A DNA stretch of 64,000 nucleotides from Telopea speciosissima (lineage: Eukaryota; Streptophyta; Magnoliopsida; Proteales; Proteaceae). Made by a program: the position numbers and the translations under genes. Under the pieces are notes generated by a model. The model was not told where the DNA came from. It ran no database searches and was given only the letters and a program-made list of their open reading frames with translations. Positions within the stretch are counted from its first letter, which is position 1. Each line of letters starts with the position of its first letter. The DNA is taken from positions 13,462,862 to 13,526,861 of the forward strand of contig NC_057918.1 in the NCBI RefSeq assembly GCF_018873765.1. The letters run 5' to 3'. This document shows positions 49,310 through 61,900 of this stretch, one piece after another.

Positions 49310-49444
49310 AAGTCAAGGACCAAGTTTCCCTCCACCCAAGGTGAATGGGATTCCATTCACCGAGGGGTGGGAGAGGGCAGGAATAGGTATCGGGAGGGTA
49401 TTTCTAAACATACTACAAAACCCTAGGAAAACCTTGTCCTTGAG
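49310..49444. mobile_element. Hairpin MITE, family B copy 2
   Basis: The left end TCAAGGACCAAGTTTCCCTC is inverted at the right end (AGGAAAACCTTGTCCTTGAG, 49425-49444). Its terminus matches the copy at 22035. A one-ended fragment with the same word lies near 50140. Confidence 0.6.
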
Positions 49445-49739
49445 CAATTATTCCTTTTACATTTTTTCCCCTTAGCATATTGGATGGAAATATATTTGAA
49501 AAGCAGATCTACACACACAATCAATAAACATATTAAAGAAAAAAAAAATTGGTAAATTCTTAAATTTTTTTTTTTGGTAAATTCTTAATTACTAACTATA
49601 GTTTATGGGTCTAAAATTTTAGGTATTCGATCAATATCCAAGTTAGTTCAAAAACCACTATGACTCTAAAGCACGAAGTCAATTCCAACTTAGGACTTTG
49701 GGTAGGTTAATTTTTTTTTGGGTATGTTAACAATTAGAT

Positions 49740-50030
49740 GGGAAAAACAATGCGGTCTAGTTGCATTGTCCCTGTAGCTAAACATAGGAGCACATAAAAT
49801 TATTGTCTCCCCCCAATGGAATAAAAAATTCCATCTAAATTGATGCCCACGTGTACACTCTCATTGACCCCTGTACTGGTGCAAGGGCCATGCCACTAGG
49901 CAACGATCTCTTCCCCCTAATTAAATAGTTGTTCCCCACCCCTTGTGAAATGGCACCCTTGCCTAGCCCATCTCATGCTCCCCATCGGTGCATGCCTATA
50001 GCTTGTGTAAAGAAAGCAGTGTGCCCAACC
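49740..50030. repeat. Dispersed repeat, CAGACACAGG family copy
   Basis: GTAGCTAAACATAGGAGCACATAAAAT ... GATGCCCACGTGTACACTC ... GGGCCATGCCACTAGG matches the block order at 28930-29080. It is followed by a CCTTGTGAAATGGC ... GCTCCCCATCGG block like 29480-29560. Confidence 0.5.
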
Positions 50031-50720
50031 CTCATCCTTAATTCAAATATGCAATTAATTTGAAGCAATATAGAATCTAACCTATCAATTTTCAAGTGCA
50101 AAAGTTTCAATGTACCATAAGAAAAGATTATAAAAACAAGGACCGAGTTTCATTGTGGGTGGAGAAAAACTTTATCCTAAAAACAAACGCACTTAAGAAT
50201 AGTCATTTTTTTTTTTGGGTAAGAACATATGCTTAAGAATAGTCATTTTACTTCCAAATAAACAAGATATGAAGAAATGACTTTTTTAATTAATTTATAT
50301 TATTATTATTATTATTATTATTAATATTATTAATATTACTCTGAGTCCAAGCCCATCTCTCTGCAGCTCAAATTTAAGCATAAACTTCTCATAGGGCAGC
50401 CCAAGTTTCAAGGAATTTGATACTAATCCAAACTTGGGTTTAGAGTCCTCATATACCTTCATCCAATATTTATAGATCCCTTGAGACTAATAATCATGTG
50501 GGAAAAAATACATTAATTCAAGTAGTTGCTACAAAATATTTTATCTCTTCTTTTTTTTTGGCTTTCTCAGACAACCAACTTTTGAAGGATCTCTTGAAAT
50601 GAACAAAAGGGAGAGTATTGTCTTCGGTAACTATACTCTCCAAATGCTCAACCTAATTGATTTAAAAGCAAATCTCAGTTTTTCTAAAATGCTAAACCAA
50701 TAGAGGAAATCACAATCACA

Positions 50721-51033
50721 ATAACTTTTGGGATGAGTTCCATGTTCGGCTGCATAGCGTACGCTAACGTCTCCCTATATCTATCTCTCTCTTCCCATAA
50801 TAGGTGCAAAAATATGTCATTTCATGGGAGGGAGGGGAGAGATAGACATAGAGAGGTGCAAATGTTCGCTTCACAGCCAAAAAACACACTGCCAGGCTGC
50901 GTAGCGTACACTAACACCTCCTCTCCTCCTATAAAATGATATATCTATCCCTTATTATGGGAGGAGAGAGATAGACACATGGAGGTGCTAACGTACACTA
51001 TGCAACCAAACAAGGAACTCATCTCAAAAGTTA
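50721..51033. mobile_element. 312-bp MITE with extended inverted repeats
   Basis: The termini AACTTTTGGGATGAGTTCC (50721-50739) and its inverted partner (GGAACTCATCTCAAAAGTT, 51015-51033) differ by one base. Subterminal GCATAGCGTACGCTAACG is inverted near 50985-51005. A third copy of that block lies inside (50898-50918), so the element has a nested palindrome. No transposase. Confidence 0.75.
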
Positions 51034-51269
51034 AACGGTTTAATGATAAATTCTAGAAATAAAAACCTCAAGTCATAACAAGTGTTCAAAAGGTTAAAAT
51101 ATTGAGAAAAAGAATTCTATGGGGGAGGGTGCACACTACCCCAAATATAGAAGGGTATAATACCTTGTCAGGTAAAGATTATCAAATGAAATTTCAGGTT
51201 CAACCAAATGCTACTGGTTTTAGAAATTGTGACCAAGAACCTGCAGTAGGTGTTTTGAAAAAAAAAAGG

Positions 51270-51392
51270 ACATACCTAGTGCACGAGGATCCCGCCACTA
51301 CGGAGTCTGGGAGGGTCATTATGTAGCACTTAGCAGCCTTACCCTTGCTTTCTCAAAGAGGTTTGTTTTCTCACCAAGAAGGCCCACCCTCA
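51270..51392 (-). mobile_element. Au SINE, diverged
   Basis: Minus-strand Au body: reverse complements of CTAGTGCACGAGGATCCCGC, GGGAGGGTCATTATGTA and CAGCCTTACCCTTGCTTTC. The head is decayed (GGTGGGCCTTCTTGG). An A-run at the left (51259-51267) corresponds to the T-rich SINE tail. Confidence 0.75.
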
Positions 51393-52249
51393 AACGAATG
51401 AATTTAAATACCAACTGTTAGGAGGTCAACTGGAAACAGCAGCGAGGAGATAATCATATTACTGTAGCAATGGAATTGCAGTATCTCTGTGTCCTTTTGC
51501 TGAACGTTGGACAGAGAACTGCAAGAAACAGCAACCAAAAAGATGCCAGAAAAGCTAAAGATGGGCTCTGTATTCATACATGCCAACAATATTTATGCTC
51601 ATCGTCACTAACATGCGGTTCATCAGGAGTCCTTCCCTTGGACAGAGACGGACACGAAACATAATTTTTTCTTGGAGATGAGTGAGAACTTGTACTGTCT
51701 TTAGCAGTTCAGTTAAGTGAGCAGATAGAGAAAAAACTGTCTGGTGTCCATTTCCTTACTGTCCAATAACATGTGCATTTTTTGTTCAATCGAATCAAAG
51801 CTCTTTTCTGCTCAACTGCATCTGGACAGCTGCAGTGATTATGTGTGCCCTGTTGAGTCCTTCCCTTGGAAGGAGACCTCATTTGTTATAGCAAAAAATT
51901 TCGCTTTGCTGGGTTTGCCTTGCCGCCTCTTGTCACAACCTCGATCACCTTGGCAGTAACCCCTGGATGGACTCAACTCCTGAGTGCCATTAAGAAGAAA
52001 ATCACTCCATCGTACCATGGCTCCAATGGCTCACAAAGATATTATGGGTTCATGGTAAAGATCCATAAACAAACACAATGTTTCCCTACCAGATTAAGTC
52101 CACAGGTAGTGGATCTTTTGTTGCTCGTCAAATTTGTTCTTCTATAGCTAGTGTCCTACCAACACTCTCCAATCCAGGAATCCACCTTGATTCATCACTG
52201 GAGCGTTTTGGCTTTCAGTGGAAACACTTTTAGTCAGCAAGAGACATCA
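51393..52249. other. Downstream of the PPR gene, no gene recognised
   Basis: Less AT-rich than its surroundings, with the word GAGTCCTTCCCTTGGA twice (51630 and 51857). Open frames up to 93 codons show no known domain. Part is probably the PPR 3' UTR. Confidence 0.4.
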
Positions 52250-54292
52250 CTATGCGTTAATTCCACTTCTAACCTCAATCAAGCTGTGAGCTGGTGTTTT
52301 TCTTAATCCCATTTCACTCATCATACTTCTTATATTTTCTGCATCTTGCCACCTTCCTGCAGCAGCATAAATCTTGGCCATTAACACATAATTTCCTGTA
52401 TTGTCTGGCTCTAGCTCAAAAAGTTGCTTTGCAGCTACCTCTCCTAGCTTGGCATCTTCATGTATTACACAGGCACCTAATAGAGCACCCCATACAGCAT
52501 GACTGGGCTCAAATGGCATCATTTTAATCAGTTCGTAAGCCTCCTCTAGTCGACCTGCACGGCCAAGAAGATCAACAATGCAAGTGTAGTGATCATTTCG
52601 AGGTCTCATTCGGTGATCGTCAATCATACATTTGAACAAACGTAAGCCCTCATCCACCATCCCTGCATGGCTGCAAGCATGCAAAACAGATGTGAAGGTG
52701 ACTTCATTAGGTTTCACCTCAGACTGCACCATCTGATAAAAAAGTGAAACTGCAGCTCCACCATCGCCATGCAGTCCATACCCAGCTATGATGGCACTCC
52801 ATGCTACAGTGTCCTTAGCTTTTTCTGGGATCTTATTGAAGAGTTCATGGGCAAAATCAAGGCTTCCGCACTTTGAGTAGATATCAATCAAACCAGTTGC
52901 AGTTTCAACACTTGGATGAAATCCAGAACTGATTAAGTAACAATGTATGTTTTTGGCCTGCTGCAGATCAGCCAGATCAGCATAAGCAGGAAGGAGGCTA
53001 ATCAAGGTTGCACCATCTGGGTAGACCCCTTCTTTCATCAACAATTGTTTGAAAAGTTTTATTGCTTTGTCTGCAAGTCTGTTATGAACATACCCTGTGA
53101 TAAGGGCATTCCATGGCACTGTTCCTTTTCTTGTAGCTTTCATGAAAACTCGAAAGCTTAGGTCCATATGGTTACACTTTGCGTACATGTCAATCAGGGC
53201 AGTCTCCACCATAACATCTGCTTCAAGCCTGCACCTTATCGCCCACCCATGTAAGCACTTACCATGCTTCAGAGTCGATAAACTGGCAGAAGCAGATAGG
53301 AGAGCTACCAAGGTTACCGAATTAGGTCTTACCCCCTCCAGTTGCATCCGATGTCCAAGTGCTAAAGCACTTGTTGCATCACCATTCGAAAGGTAACCTA
53401 CAATCATGGCCGTCCATGACACCACATCCCTCTCGCCCATCTCATCAAAGACAAGTCTGGCCTCAACCAAACTACCACATTTCGCATACATATCCAGTAA
53501 CGAGTTCTTCACAGGAATGTAATTCCCCAATCCCTTCTCCTCTAGCAAATCATGAACCCCCCTCCCTCGCTGCAAATCCTTTAAGTGAGCACAAGCAGGT
53601 AACACAGAGACCAAGGTGGCATGATCAGGCTTCTCATCCACATCAATCATCCAATCAAAAATGGCTACAGATTCCTCAGCCATCCCATTCCGAAGGTACC
53701 CATTTATCATCGTGTTCCAAGAAACCACAGTCTGCTCCTTCATTCGGTCAAAAACCCGCCTGGCCATCTCCGTTTTGCCACAATTCATATACATCGTCAG
53801 TAAAGAATTCTGTACGTAAGTATCTGAATCAAACCCAGTGGCCAATGCTCGACAATGGATGGACATACCCATGTTAAGCAACGACATTTCAGCACAGGCC
53901 TTAAGGACAAAAGGGAAGGTGAAGTTGTCAGGGTTATTGTGACCAGAAGAGAGCATTTCGACAAACAGGTGGAGTGCGAGAGTTGATAGACCGTTCTGGG
54001 AGTAGACCCTGATCATGACGTTCCATAACAAAGAGTTTCTTCGAGGTAAATCGTCGAATAGAAGACGCGCATTTGTTGCGTCTCCACAGAGGGCATATGT
54101 AGCAATGAGGTTGGAACGGATGCGTGCAGAGTGGTCGAAGAAGAGGAGGCCGGAAGTGATGGTGTGGGCGTGGAGTTTCTTGGTGTTGGTGAGGGAGCGG
54201 GTGGTGCCGCAGTGTCGCAGAAGGGATCCGCATTGGGCTGCGGTGATGAGAAGGCACTTAGACTTGGACAGGGCCTGGGACGGACCATTCAT
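52250..54292 (-). CDS. E-class pentatricopeptide repeat protein
   Basis: Single-exon 680-residue PLS-type PPR protein, which binds organellar RNA for editing or processing. Repeats run from about residue 60 to 600, for example VSWNTMINGYLRNGMAEESV, VKNSLLDMYAKCGSLVEA and HYTCIVDLLGRAGRLEEAYE. An E-type region follows (AVWGALLGACVIHE, FELEPDNTGNYVLMAKIYAAAGRW, GLRKTPAHSLIEVR) and then it stops; there is no DYW domain. Order and sequence closely resemble Arabidopsis At5g39350, of almost the same length, including the start MNG. The ATG at 54292 is taken for that reason. No clear transit peptide was scored by eye. Large open frames on the other strand are shadows. Confidence 0.95.
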   Translation of the reverse strand: MNGPSQALSKSKCLLITAAQCGSLLRHCGTTRSLTNTKKLHAHTITSGLLFFDHSARIRSNLIATYALCGDATNARLLFDDLPRRNSLLWNVMIRVYSQNGLSTLALHLFVEMLSSGHNNPDNFTFPFVLKACAEMSLLNMGMSIHCRALATGFDSDTYVQNSLLTMYMNCGKTEMARRVFDRMKEQTVVSWNTMINGYLRNGMAEESVAIFDWMIDVDEKPDHATLVSVLPACAHLKDLQRGRGVHDLLEEKGLGNYIPVKNSLLDMYAKCGSLVEARLVFDEMGERDVVSWTAMIVGYLSNGDATSALALGHRMQLEGVRPNSVTLVALLSASASLSTLKHGKCLHGWAIRCRLEADVMVETALIDMYAKCNHMDLSFRVFMKATRKGTVPWNALITGYVHNRLADKAIKLFKQLLMKEGVYPDGATLISLLPAYADLADLQQAKNIHCYLISSGFHPSVETATGLIDIYSKCGSLDFAHELFNKIPEKAKDTVAWSAIIAGYGLHGDGGAAVSLFYQMVQSEVKPNEVTFTSVLHACSHAGMVDEGLRLFKCMIDDHRMRPRNDHYTCIVDLLGRAGRLEEAYELIKMMPFEPSHAVWGALLGACVIHEDAKLGEVAAKQLFELEPDNTGNYVLMAKIYAAAGRWQDAENIRSMMSEMGLRKTPAHSLIEVRSGINA

Positions 54293-54497
54293 GAATCTAA
54301 TTACTCATCCGTCTGTCTGTCTTTGTCGCCGGAAAGGCAGATACACACCTGCTTTCAAACGTGTATAAATTTTTTGGAAAAGGCTGGCACTCTGGCAGAG
54401 AGGGTTCTTTTCTCCCTCCTTCCTCTTCGCTTGAAATGGCATTGTTGCCTTTTTTGTGGAAGTTGTTCCATTGCACTTCATTGGTGCTTGCCGTTGG

Positions 54498-54677
54498 ATC
54501 ATTATCACCTCCAATTCTGATATCCTCCAATTCCCTCCAATCCCTCATATAATAGCTGAAATGATCACCTACCCACTGCCTGAACACACTGTCCAAGGTG
54601 GGGTAGGATGGTCATTTCAGCTCTTATGTAAAAGATTGGAGGGAATTGGAGGGTGTCAGAATTGGAGGAGATAAAAT
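54498..54677. mobile_element. Hairpin MITE, family A copy 3 (PPR upstream region)
   Basis: The left arm GATCATTATCACCTCCAATT ... CCCTCCAAT ... AGCTGAAATGAYC is inverted in the right arm (GGTCATTTCAGCT ... GGAGGGAATTGGAGGG ... GGAGGAGATAAAATCC). The centre has CTGCCTGAACACACTGTCC, nearly identical to the copy at 61309. It lies about 200 bp upstream of the PPR start. Confidence 0.8.
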
Positions 54678-55963
54678 CCGCTTGCCGTTTGCTTAGAGTC
54701 CTAGGGTGTCAAAATCAAATCAAAATGTTTATAAACGAACCATTTAAACCAAAATGGGTAAACCATTTATTTAATGGTTCAGTTTTAGTTTATAAAAAAA
54801 AACCTTTATTTAACCATTTATGAACCTATTACCTCAAATTGGTAATTTAACCACGACCGAAACCATTATAAACTGGGAAAGCAAGACTGTTTATATAATG
54901 GTTTTGGTTTCATAAACTAGAACCGTTTAGTAAACGGTTTGATTTTGGTTCCTACCTAATGAACTCTGGATCAAACCGCACCGTTTAACCAGAAATCCCT
55001 TATATAGATCTTTAAAAAATGACAAACTCTGACGGGTGCTGGGTTTGTGGCCTTTGTATTGTCTAATTCTTGTGGTGTTAAGGACAATGAGCTCATGCTT
55101 GATTGCTGGGGGATTCGGGGCCCATCGTCTCCGGATTACAACCCTCCCTTACAAATGTGGAGTCCAGGAATTTGCACCACCGGCTCCTATGGAGAGGCAG
55201 AGAAGGAATAAGAGCAGAAGAGATTTCAGGGTCTTAAATGCCTGCAGATATGTTGGGAGTCGAATTGGAGCTTTGGGAGGAGTGGTGTTGAAGTTGGAAG
55301 GAGGTTGATGATTGACGTTGAATTCTTAGAAGAAAGCAGAAAAAACTTTGGATCAAAGGATGGAAGGGAAGGTTTGAGAGTGATTCCTGGGCTGATTAGT
55401 TCGTCGCACAGAACCAGAAACACCTGCCATGTTTGGTTAGATCAGACAGAGAGAAGAAAGATGATGACATTTTGGCTTTAATTAAACCACCCATATTATT
55501 GTGGTTTTGATTCAACTTGAGCCTTATATCCATGTCCCATGAATCAACTAAACCAGGCCAAAAGTAAAATTACCTATCCATTGTAGGCGTTTCACATCCA
55601 AAAATGTTTTTGGCAACTAGAATTAAGACCAGAAGGAGGCTTTAGAAGCAGATCCAATTTCAGTCCAAATCTGAGCAATCGCAATTGAAATACTATACGT
55701 GAGCAGCTCTGCATTCTGCCATCTGGTACAAGTGCAGGAGGGTGGAATCATCATCGTACGCTATACACTACAAGCAGCCTACTCTCTTGACTGCGTTAAA
55801 TCAAGATTAATTTAAGGACAATTTTGGAAGCAAAATAGGCACTTCACATCTCACTCCATGATCTCTTTGGGAAAAGGAAAAAAAAAAAAAAAAAAAACAA
55901 AATCTGTGGAAGACAATGTTTCTATGTCCCTAGATGAGAAAGAAAGGATAAGATGCGATTGTA
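54678..55963. other. Intergenic between PPR and LRR genes
   Basis: 54715-55010 is an AT-rich repeat built from inverted forms of AACCATTTA/TAAATGGTT and AAACGGTTT. Beyond it, 55030-55450 has open frames up to 90 codons with no recognised domain. The LRR 3' UTR must begin left of 55964. Confidence 0.45.
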
Positions 55964-58900
55964 CTAAAACAAGAACTCCGTGTCAGAAACTTCAAGGACC
56001 CTATGGACACCTATGGGTTTTACACCTGGCCGGAAAGCATTTCCTTCAATGTACCTGCATTTAGATATTCGGCATTGAGAAAAGTAAATACAGACTATGC
56101 TAGCAGTTCAAAAAATAAGGAGATGCTTCAGTTTGAGTGGCAAAAGGGAACTTACATCTCTTTCAAGTAAGGGTGTTTATAAAAGGGCTCTGGAATCCTC
56201 CCTGTAAATTGGTTGTGATCCAAGTACCTAAAATTCAATGAAAATGGGTAATTACAAGAGATTATACATTCCAACCAATGACAATGGGTTAAGACACAAT
56301 TATATGCTTTCACTCTCCACTACTGCAGAGCAAAATGAGAGCCAACTACCATACTATCCATACATATACACTTGTCCAACACATTTCAGATTCTATGGAT
56401 GATTACTCCTAGTCCAACCATTGCTTGCCAAGTTACGGAATAAAATAAATATATTACAATACAGTCACAGGGCTACCTCATGTACCGCACAATATGCTAC
56501 AACCATGAGGTTATACTCAATCTCAGCCTCTACCTCCAAAAATAAAATAAAATGTCAACCCTTACAAGATCCCAGCTTCATATATAATATCCCAGGTTCA
56601 TAAATATAAACTGCCATTCAAAAATTTGTTCCATCTCAGAATATTTGAATCAAGACGAAAAACAGAATTCGGCAGAGACACTTAAAGAAGCTTATATAAT
56701 GATTTTTTTATTTATTTTTTTTTTTTGGGGGGGGGGGGGGGTGTTGGCCTGTGCATGAGCCATGTCAACCTAGTTAATATTAGATGTTTTTTGTAGGTGG
56801 TTCATGTGCAATTCTGGATTGAACAAATATCTATTTTCAAACAAAATTCAATCATTTGTAGATATTGTAGTTTACTTTTGGACTGAAATTTCCAACAAGC
56901 GGAGGGTGACTTGGGCTAGATGTGGACCCTTTTCATGGTCTAAATAGATTGCCAAGGGACAAAAAAAATAGTGTTCCCACCCGCTACAGTTAAAACCAAT
57001 TGTTTGTTTGCATTAAATATTTAAGATTCCTTAGTATTAGCATCTATCTCCAATTTTCCACCCTATCCCATTATATAAGCTTCTTTAATTGCTCTCAAGC
57101 AGAAACTCTGGCATCACATCACTCAAATATTTAAAGATCCTCTACGGTAAATTCATGAATGGCAATTGTCAGCCTAACAAACAGGAGTGTCAACCACTAA
57201 TTAATTACACAAAACCAAGATGAAAATAAAAATTTATCATGCCACAGCAACGATAACAATGGGCCCCATGAATCATTGGACATAAAGAAACCGCTAGTTA
57301 AATGATGGCTTCGTAGTCCTTACATGCAATTAAGCTGTCTCTGGTAAATATAATGAATACAAACAACACACTAAGAAGCACTTCTTCAAGTAACAAATGT
57401 GGCAACACCAAATTTTTCAGTTCATAACAAACAGAATTTAATGAGTTTCACAATTAGGGTGATCTTCTAGGTAAAGAATTGACTTGATATGTGTGGAATG
57501 TAAAGATCCACCATGTAATGCTGGATCATTTTACCCTTTCTCCTCTAATATTTGAGAAAAATAGTGAGTTGGACAGGCAGAATTGTGGCTTGAGTCACCC
57601 AAAAACTCCTAGGATCTAACGGATGGTGGTCCAACTCTCAACCTTATACATGTGAAAAATATGGCGGAGGCAAGGATTTTTTGTCCTCCCAACGGACAAA
57701 AATATTCTCAAGCAAGAAATACGTACAATTAGTAGATTGAGAAGTAGATGAAGACTCACAAGTAAATCAATCTAGGAATATGGGCAAGTTCTGAAGGTAC
57801 AACTCCAAACATCTTGTTGTACGATAGGTACCTATAATCAAAACAGCAATTGAATTCAAAACTATATGAATGTAAGAAAACTGAAAAAAAGAAGAAAATC
57901 ATGCCAAAATGCTACCTCACTAGACCATCATTTCAAATATTAATACTTACAAGATTTCCAACTTTGTCAAGTTTGCAAGTTGTGCAGGAACTCCTCCCGT
58001 AAAGAAATTATTATTCAGATACCTACATATAAAAATTACAAGAAACAGTACATAAATTTTCAATTCCAAAAATACAGAATACCACTTGCAATATCACAAA
58101 TCCAACAATAGGAATTGACATACAGATTTCGCAGAGCTGGAAAGCTTCCCTCAAAACGGATGAGTTCCCTTAGGGTACCCACCAAATGATTATTACCAAC
58201 ATCCCTGAGAAAATGGTACAATATATTAGCAGCTAAAAGATTCAGATGGCAGAGAAAATAGTAATGCATATATAATAAAGAGAAGTTTCTGCAATAAGAC
58301 ACCAAAATCTAAACTCAGAGCAATTATTATTATTATTATTTTTTTTGGGGATGGGGGTGGGATTGAATGATACAAATGTCGAAGGTTTTGCAGAGTCCCC
58401 AATTCTGGTGGAATTCGGCCTATGAAGCGATTCCCATGAAGATAGAGATAGCGAAGCTCTGGTAGACTTGCAAGCTCCTTAGGAATTTCACCTTTGAAGT
58501 TATTGAAGCTCAGGTAGCTACAAAAATTACAGTTAATAAATCATTAACTTAAGAAAAAAATTCACACCATAGAGATTGAGTCAAATATCATAATTGAGGT
58601 TGATACTACTCACAGATGTGTTAGTTGCTTGAGTTCACCAATTTCTGGAGGAATGGCATCTTGTAACTTATTCCATCTCAAATTGCTAACAGAATGGAAA
58701 GAAAAATGTAAACAACAAAATATAAAAATGATAAAACAAAAAATAAATCAGCTTCTTGAAAAATTACAACTGTTTGCAAACAGAACAATTTGGGCAGGCA
58801 AAAAAAGCACCTCTGCCTGAAACCTATATATTATATATCGCATGATATGTCTAGAAATTAATGATATCACCAACTGCAACTTCGGAATGCATGTTAATGT

Positions 58901-61900
58901 GGGAAATTTAACACAAGGAGTCAAGGACTACAAATGCTGACTGATGATTATTTTAGCCATAAGGACGAATGCACATAGAACAGCCACTGCATATTATGTA
59001 AGAAACAGTATATGATGATCATATAGAGACATAAGGATAATTAAGAACCACAAATCTATATATAGACATATATGCCTTTTCTGTTCCATGGACGGTAAAT
59101 GAATTTTATAAAGAGTGCTGGCAGAAAAGAAAAGCATTATATATCTGAAAGATATGGATAGAAGAGTTTGAGATGAATGCTACTAAAAGAAGAGCTCAGG
59201 CTTTATCAAATATCAGATGGCAATTAGGAGAGGAAGAATCACACAAGGTGCAGCAACTGGGGAAGAGGTGGTCAGGGAAGCCATAGACCTCTTAATTGCC
59301 GGTGTTTTGAGATCCATTTCAAGTACTTAAGATTTCAGTTGTCAGTACTATTTCTCCTTTAGATAAGTACTGAATCTTGGCTAACCTTTTAAGGAAAAAA
59401 GGGGCTTGTTCAGATTGACAATAAGGAAGACAGTAGAAAAAGACTTGCGTTTGGCTGTGCTGATCCCCTGCCTTCTTTGTGTCTTGTACACACACAAGCA
59501 AAGGCATGAGAGAGAGAGAGAGAGCTATATGCGGAACTTGATCGAGCTAACCCTATAACCCATAGTCATGCTATCACCATGACATCTGGAAAACTGATTT
59601 ACTACATCGAGAAAACTGATTTGGTTAAAAAGACAGGAGGCACCCTAGTCTCCTGATTGAGTTCAAACACATCTCTCTCCCATCTGTCAAAGAGAGTATA
59701 GGTCTGTGGTTGAGAAACATGTAGGGAAGCAGTAATAAGTCAATTTTGTTGAATTAAATGGATGCATTTGATCTTTACGAATAATACTAGGACTAGCATT
59801 CCTTTCTGGAACTTAAGTCCCATGTTTAAGCTTTTTTTCATTTTTAATGTAAATGTCTATAATCGAAAGTGGAGCTAGGATGGGTCACTGCAAGGGCTAC
59901 GAAACCTATGATCAAGTTTTGAGGGTGAAGCAGCCAAAATGAACAGTTAGTTGGAAGAGGAATTTAGCTAACAGGAACATCAGATTTTAGCATCACTGTT
60001 GAACTGCTTATTCTAATGGAACACAATATCAGTCAATTATGTGGCTGAGGGATTGGCAAAGCCAGATGTGCAAAGACTATAATAAGTTTTGGGGATACCA
60101 TATCCTTCTGACATATCTCTAATGATGTCCTTTTGTTTGTGTTTACTCTGTTTGGAGAACCATATTCTTTTCATTCTTTATCAACAAAGTTCATACTCAA
60201 TTTTGTTTTAAAAAAAAAAGAGAGTAAATAATCCACTATGAAACCAAACAAAATAATATGCTGTGTGAATATGATAACTACAGAATTATTCCAAACAAAA
60301 AATAGGCTATGGAAGAGTTTGCAACCATACAGTGTCCTAAGACGCTTTAGCCGTCCAATTTGAGGAGGGATTGGACCAGTCAACTTGTTATTGTGAAGAT
60401 CCCTGGCATTAAAATGCAGTCAAAATATTAGCCAACTCTTTCAAAGAGAAACACACACACACAATAGTGCGAATTGAACTACCTTGATTTCCTGTTGAAC
60501 TTCCAAAATATACCGTGAAAAGATCTTTCTCATATGTACACATTCAAATAAAATCAAAGGCAGCTTAGGGATTTTCTTGCAAGCAAAACATTTCCCATTT
60601 ATATGTTAACTAAAGCTTCTATGGTTCGGGGTGGGGAGGATATAAAAACTATAGCGCACAATAAATGTATTTATCAATACTGTGTGTATGATTGCACTCG
60701 AGCAAGTGTGACCAATTTTTTCCCCCTTTTTAGATGGGCCCATTCTACTACAACCAAAAAATAATGACAGCCCGAAGATCATTCTGCCACCTAATAAAAC
60801 CTTTAACCACCTTAATGATACAGACACATGCATGGGTACATGAAACTGACAAAGTGACAACAACATATCTACTGAGCTTAATGAACAAAATACAAAATGG
60901 CTTTAAGCGCACAACTGATCATTTTGAACCATTCTTAACTGACTTAAAAACTTGAAAGACGTTATGATAAAAAAATTCCTGGTCACAAAAATGGACACAC
61001 AATACCGCACTATGAGCTCAATGTAGAGGAAAATCAGATATATCGCACTTACAGCCTTGTTAGATCCAACAGATTGGTAACAGCAGTAGGGAAAGCCCCA
61101 ACAATTGATACAGCATAAACTTCCCTGCAAGGTAGAAATGATCATATTAGGGTAAAAACTAATAAGAATTAGAGGTCAACACCAAACACTGCCCAGAGAC
61201 ATTATTTCTAAGGTTGGACTCTCATGACCATGAACTATCACCATCAGTATTGATTAGCCCGTATCAATATATGAAAGATGTAATGATATTTCTAGCCCCC
61301 CCAGAAATGGGATCTTTATCCTCTCAATTTGTCTGCTCCTCAATTTCCTCAATTTCATCTAATAGAGGGGCAAAAATGACCACCCTACCCCCTGCCCGAA
61401 CACACTGCCCGGATGGGGTCCTCCTCCCTCTATTAGAGGAATTGAGGAAATTGACAGACAGGCAAATTGAGGTGATAATTTTCCCCAGAAATGAACTACA
61501 GTGAAGGTACATTTGTCACTCTTTTTCTTCTAATTATTGTGATGGCCTATTCTGGAACATTTCCATGTCTAGAGTAAATCATATTGGGAACAAAACAGAA
61601 AGATAACTTCCAAGTGCGATAGCCTCATAGCCTCAATACATAATACAGTAAACAACATTTTCAAATGATACGACAAATGCCATGGACAAGCATACCATGA
61701 AGTTACATCATACACTACTAGGCATACAATCATAGATGAATAATTGAGAGAACATTGACAAGGAGAGAGAAGTTAGCTTACAGCTCCGTCACGACCCTAT
61801 AATCTCCTTGAGTAGAACATGTGACACCAGACCAAGGTGGTAGATCACCATCTCCACAAGGATCATCTCCAACCCATGCATAGACCACCCTCCAGCCAAG

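Noticed and set aside
53359-53877. 172-codon open frame on the plus strand
   Set aside because: It is antisense to the PPR coding sequence, low in complexity and without a domain; a shadow of the real gene.
55036-55308. 90-codon open frame between PPR and LRR genes
   Set aside because: No recognisable domain or homologue and no gene context; left as intergenic.
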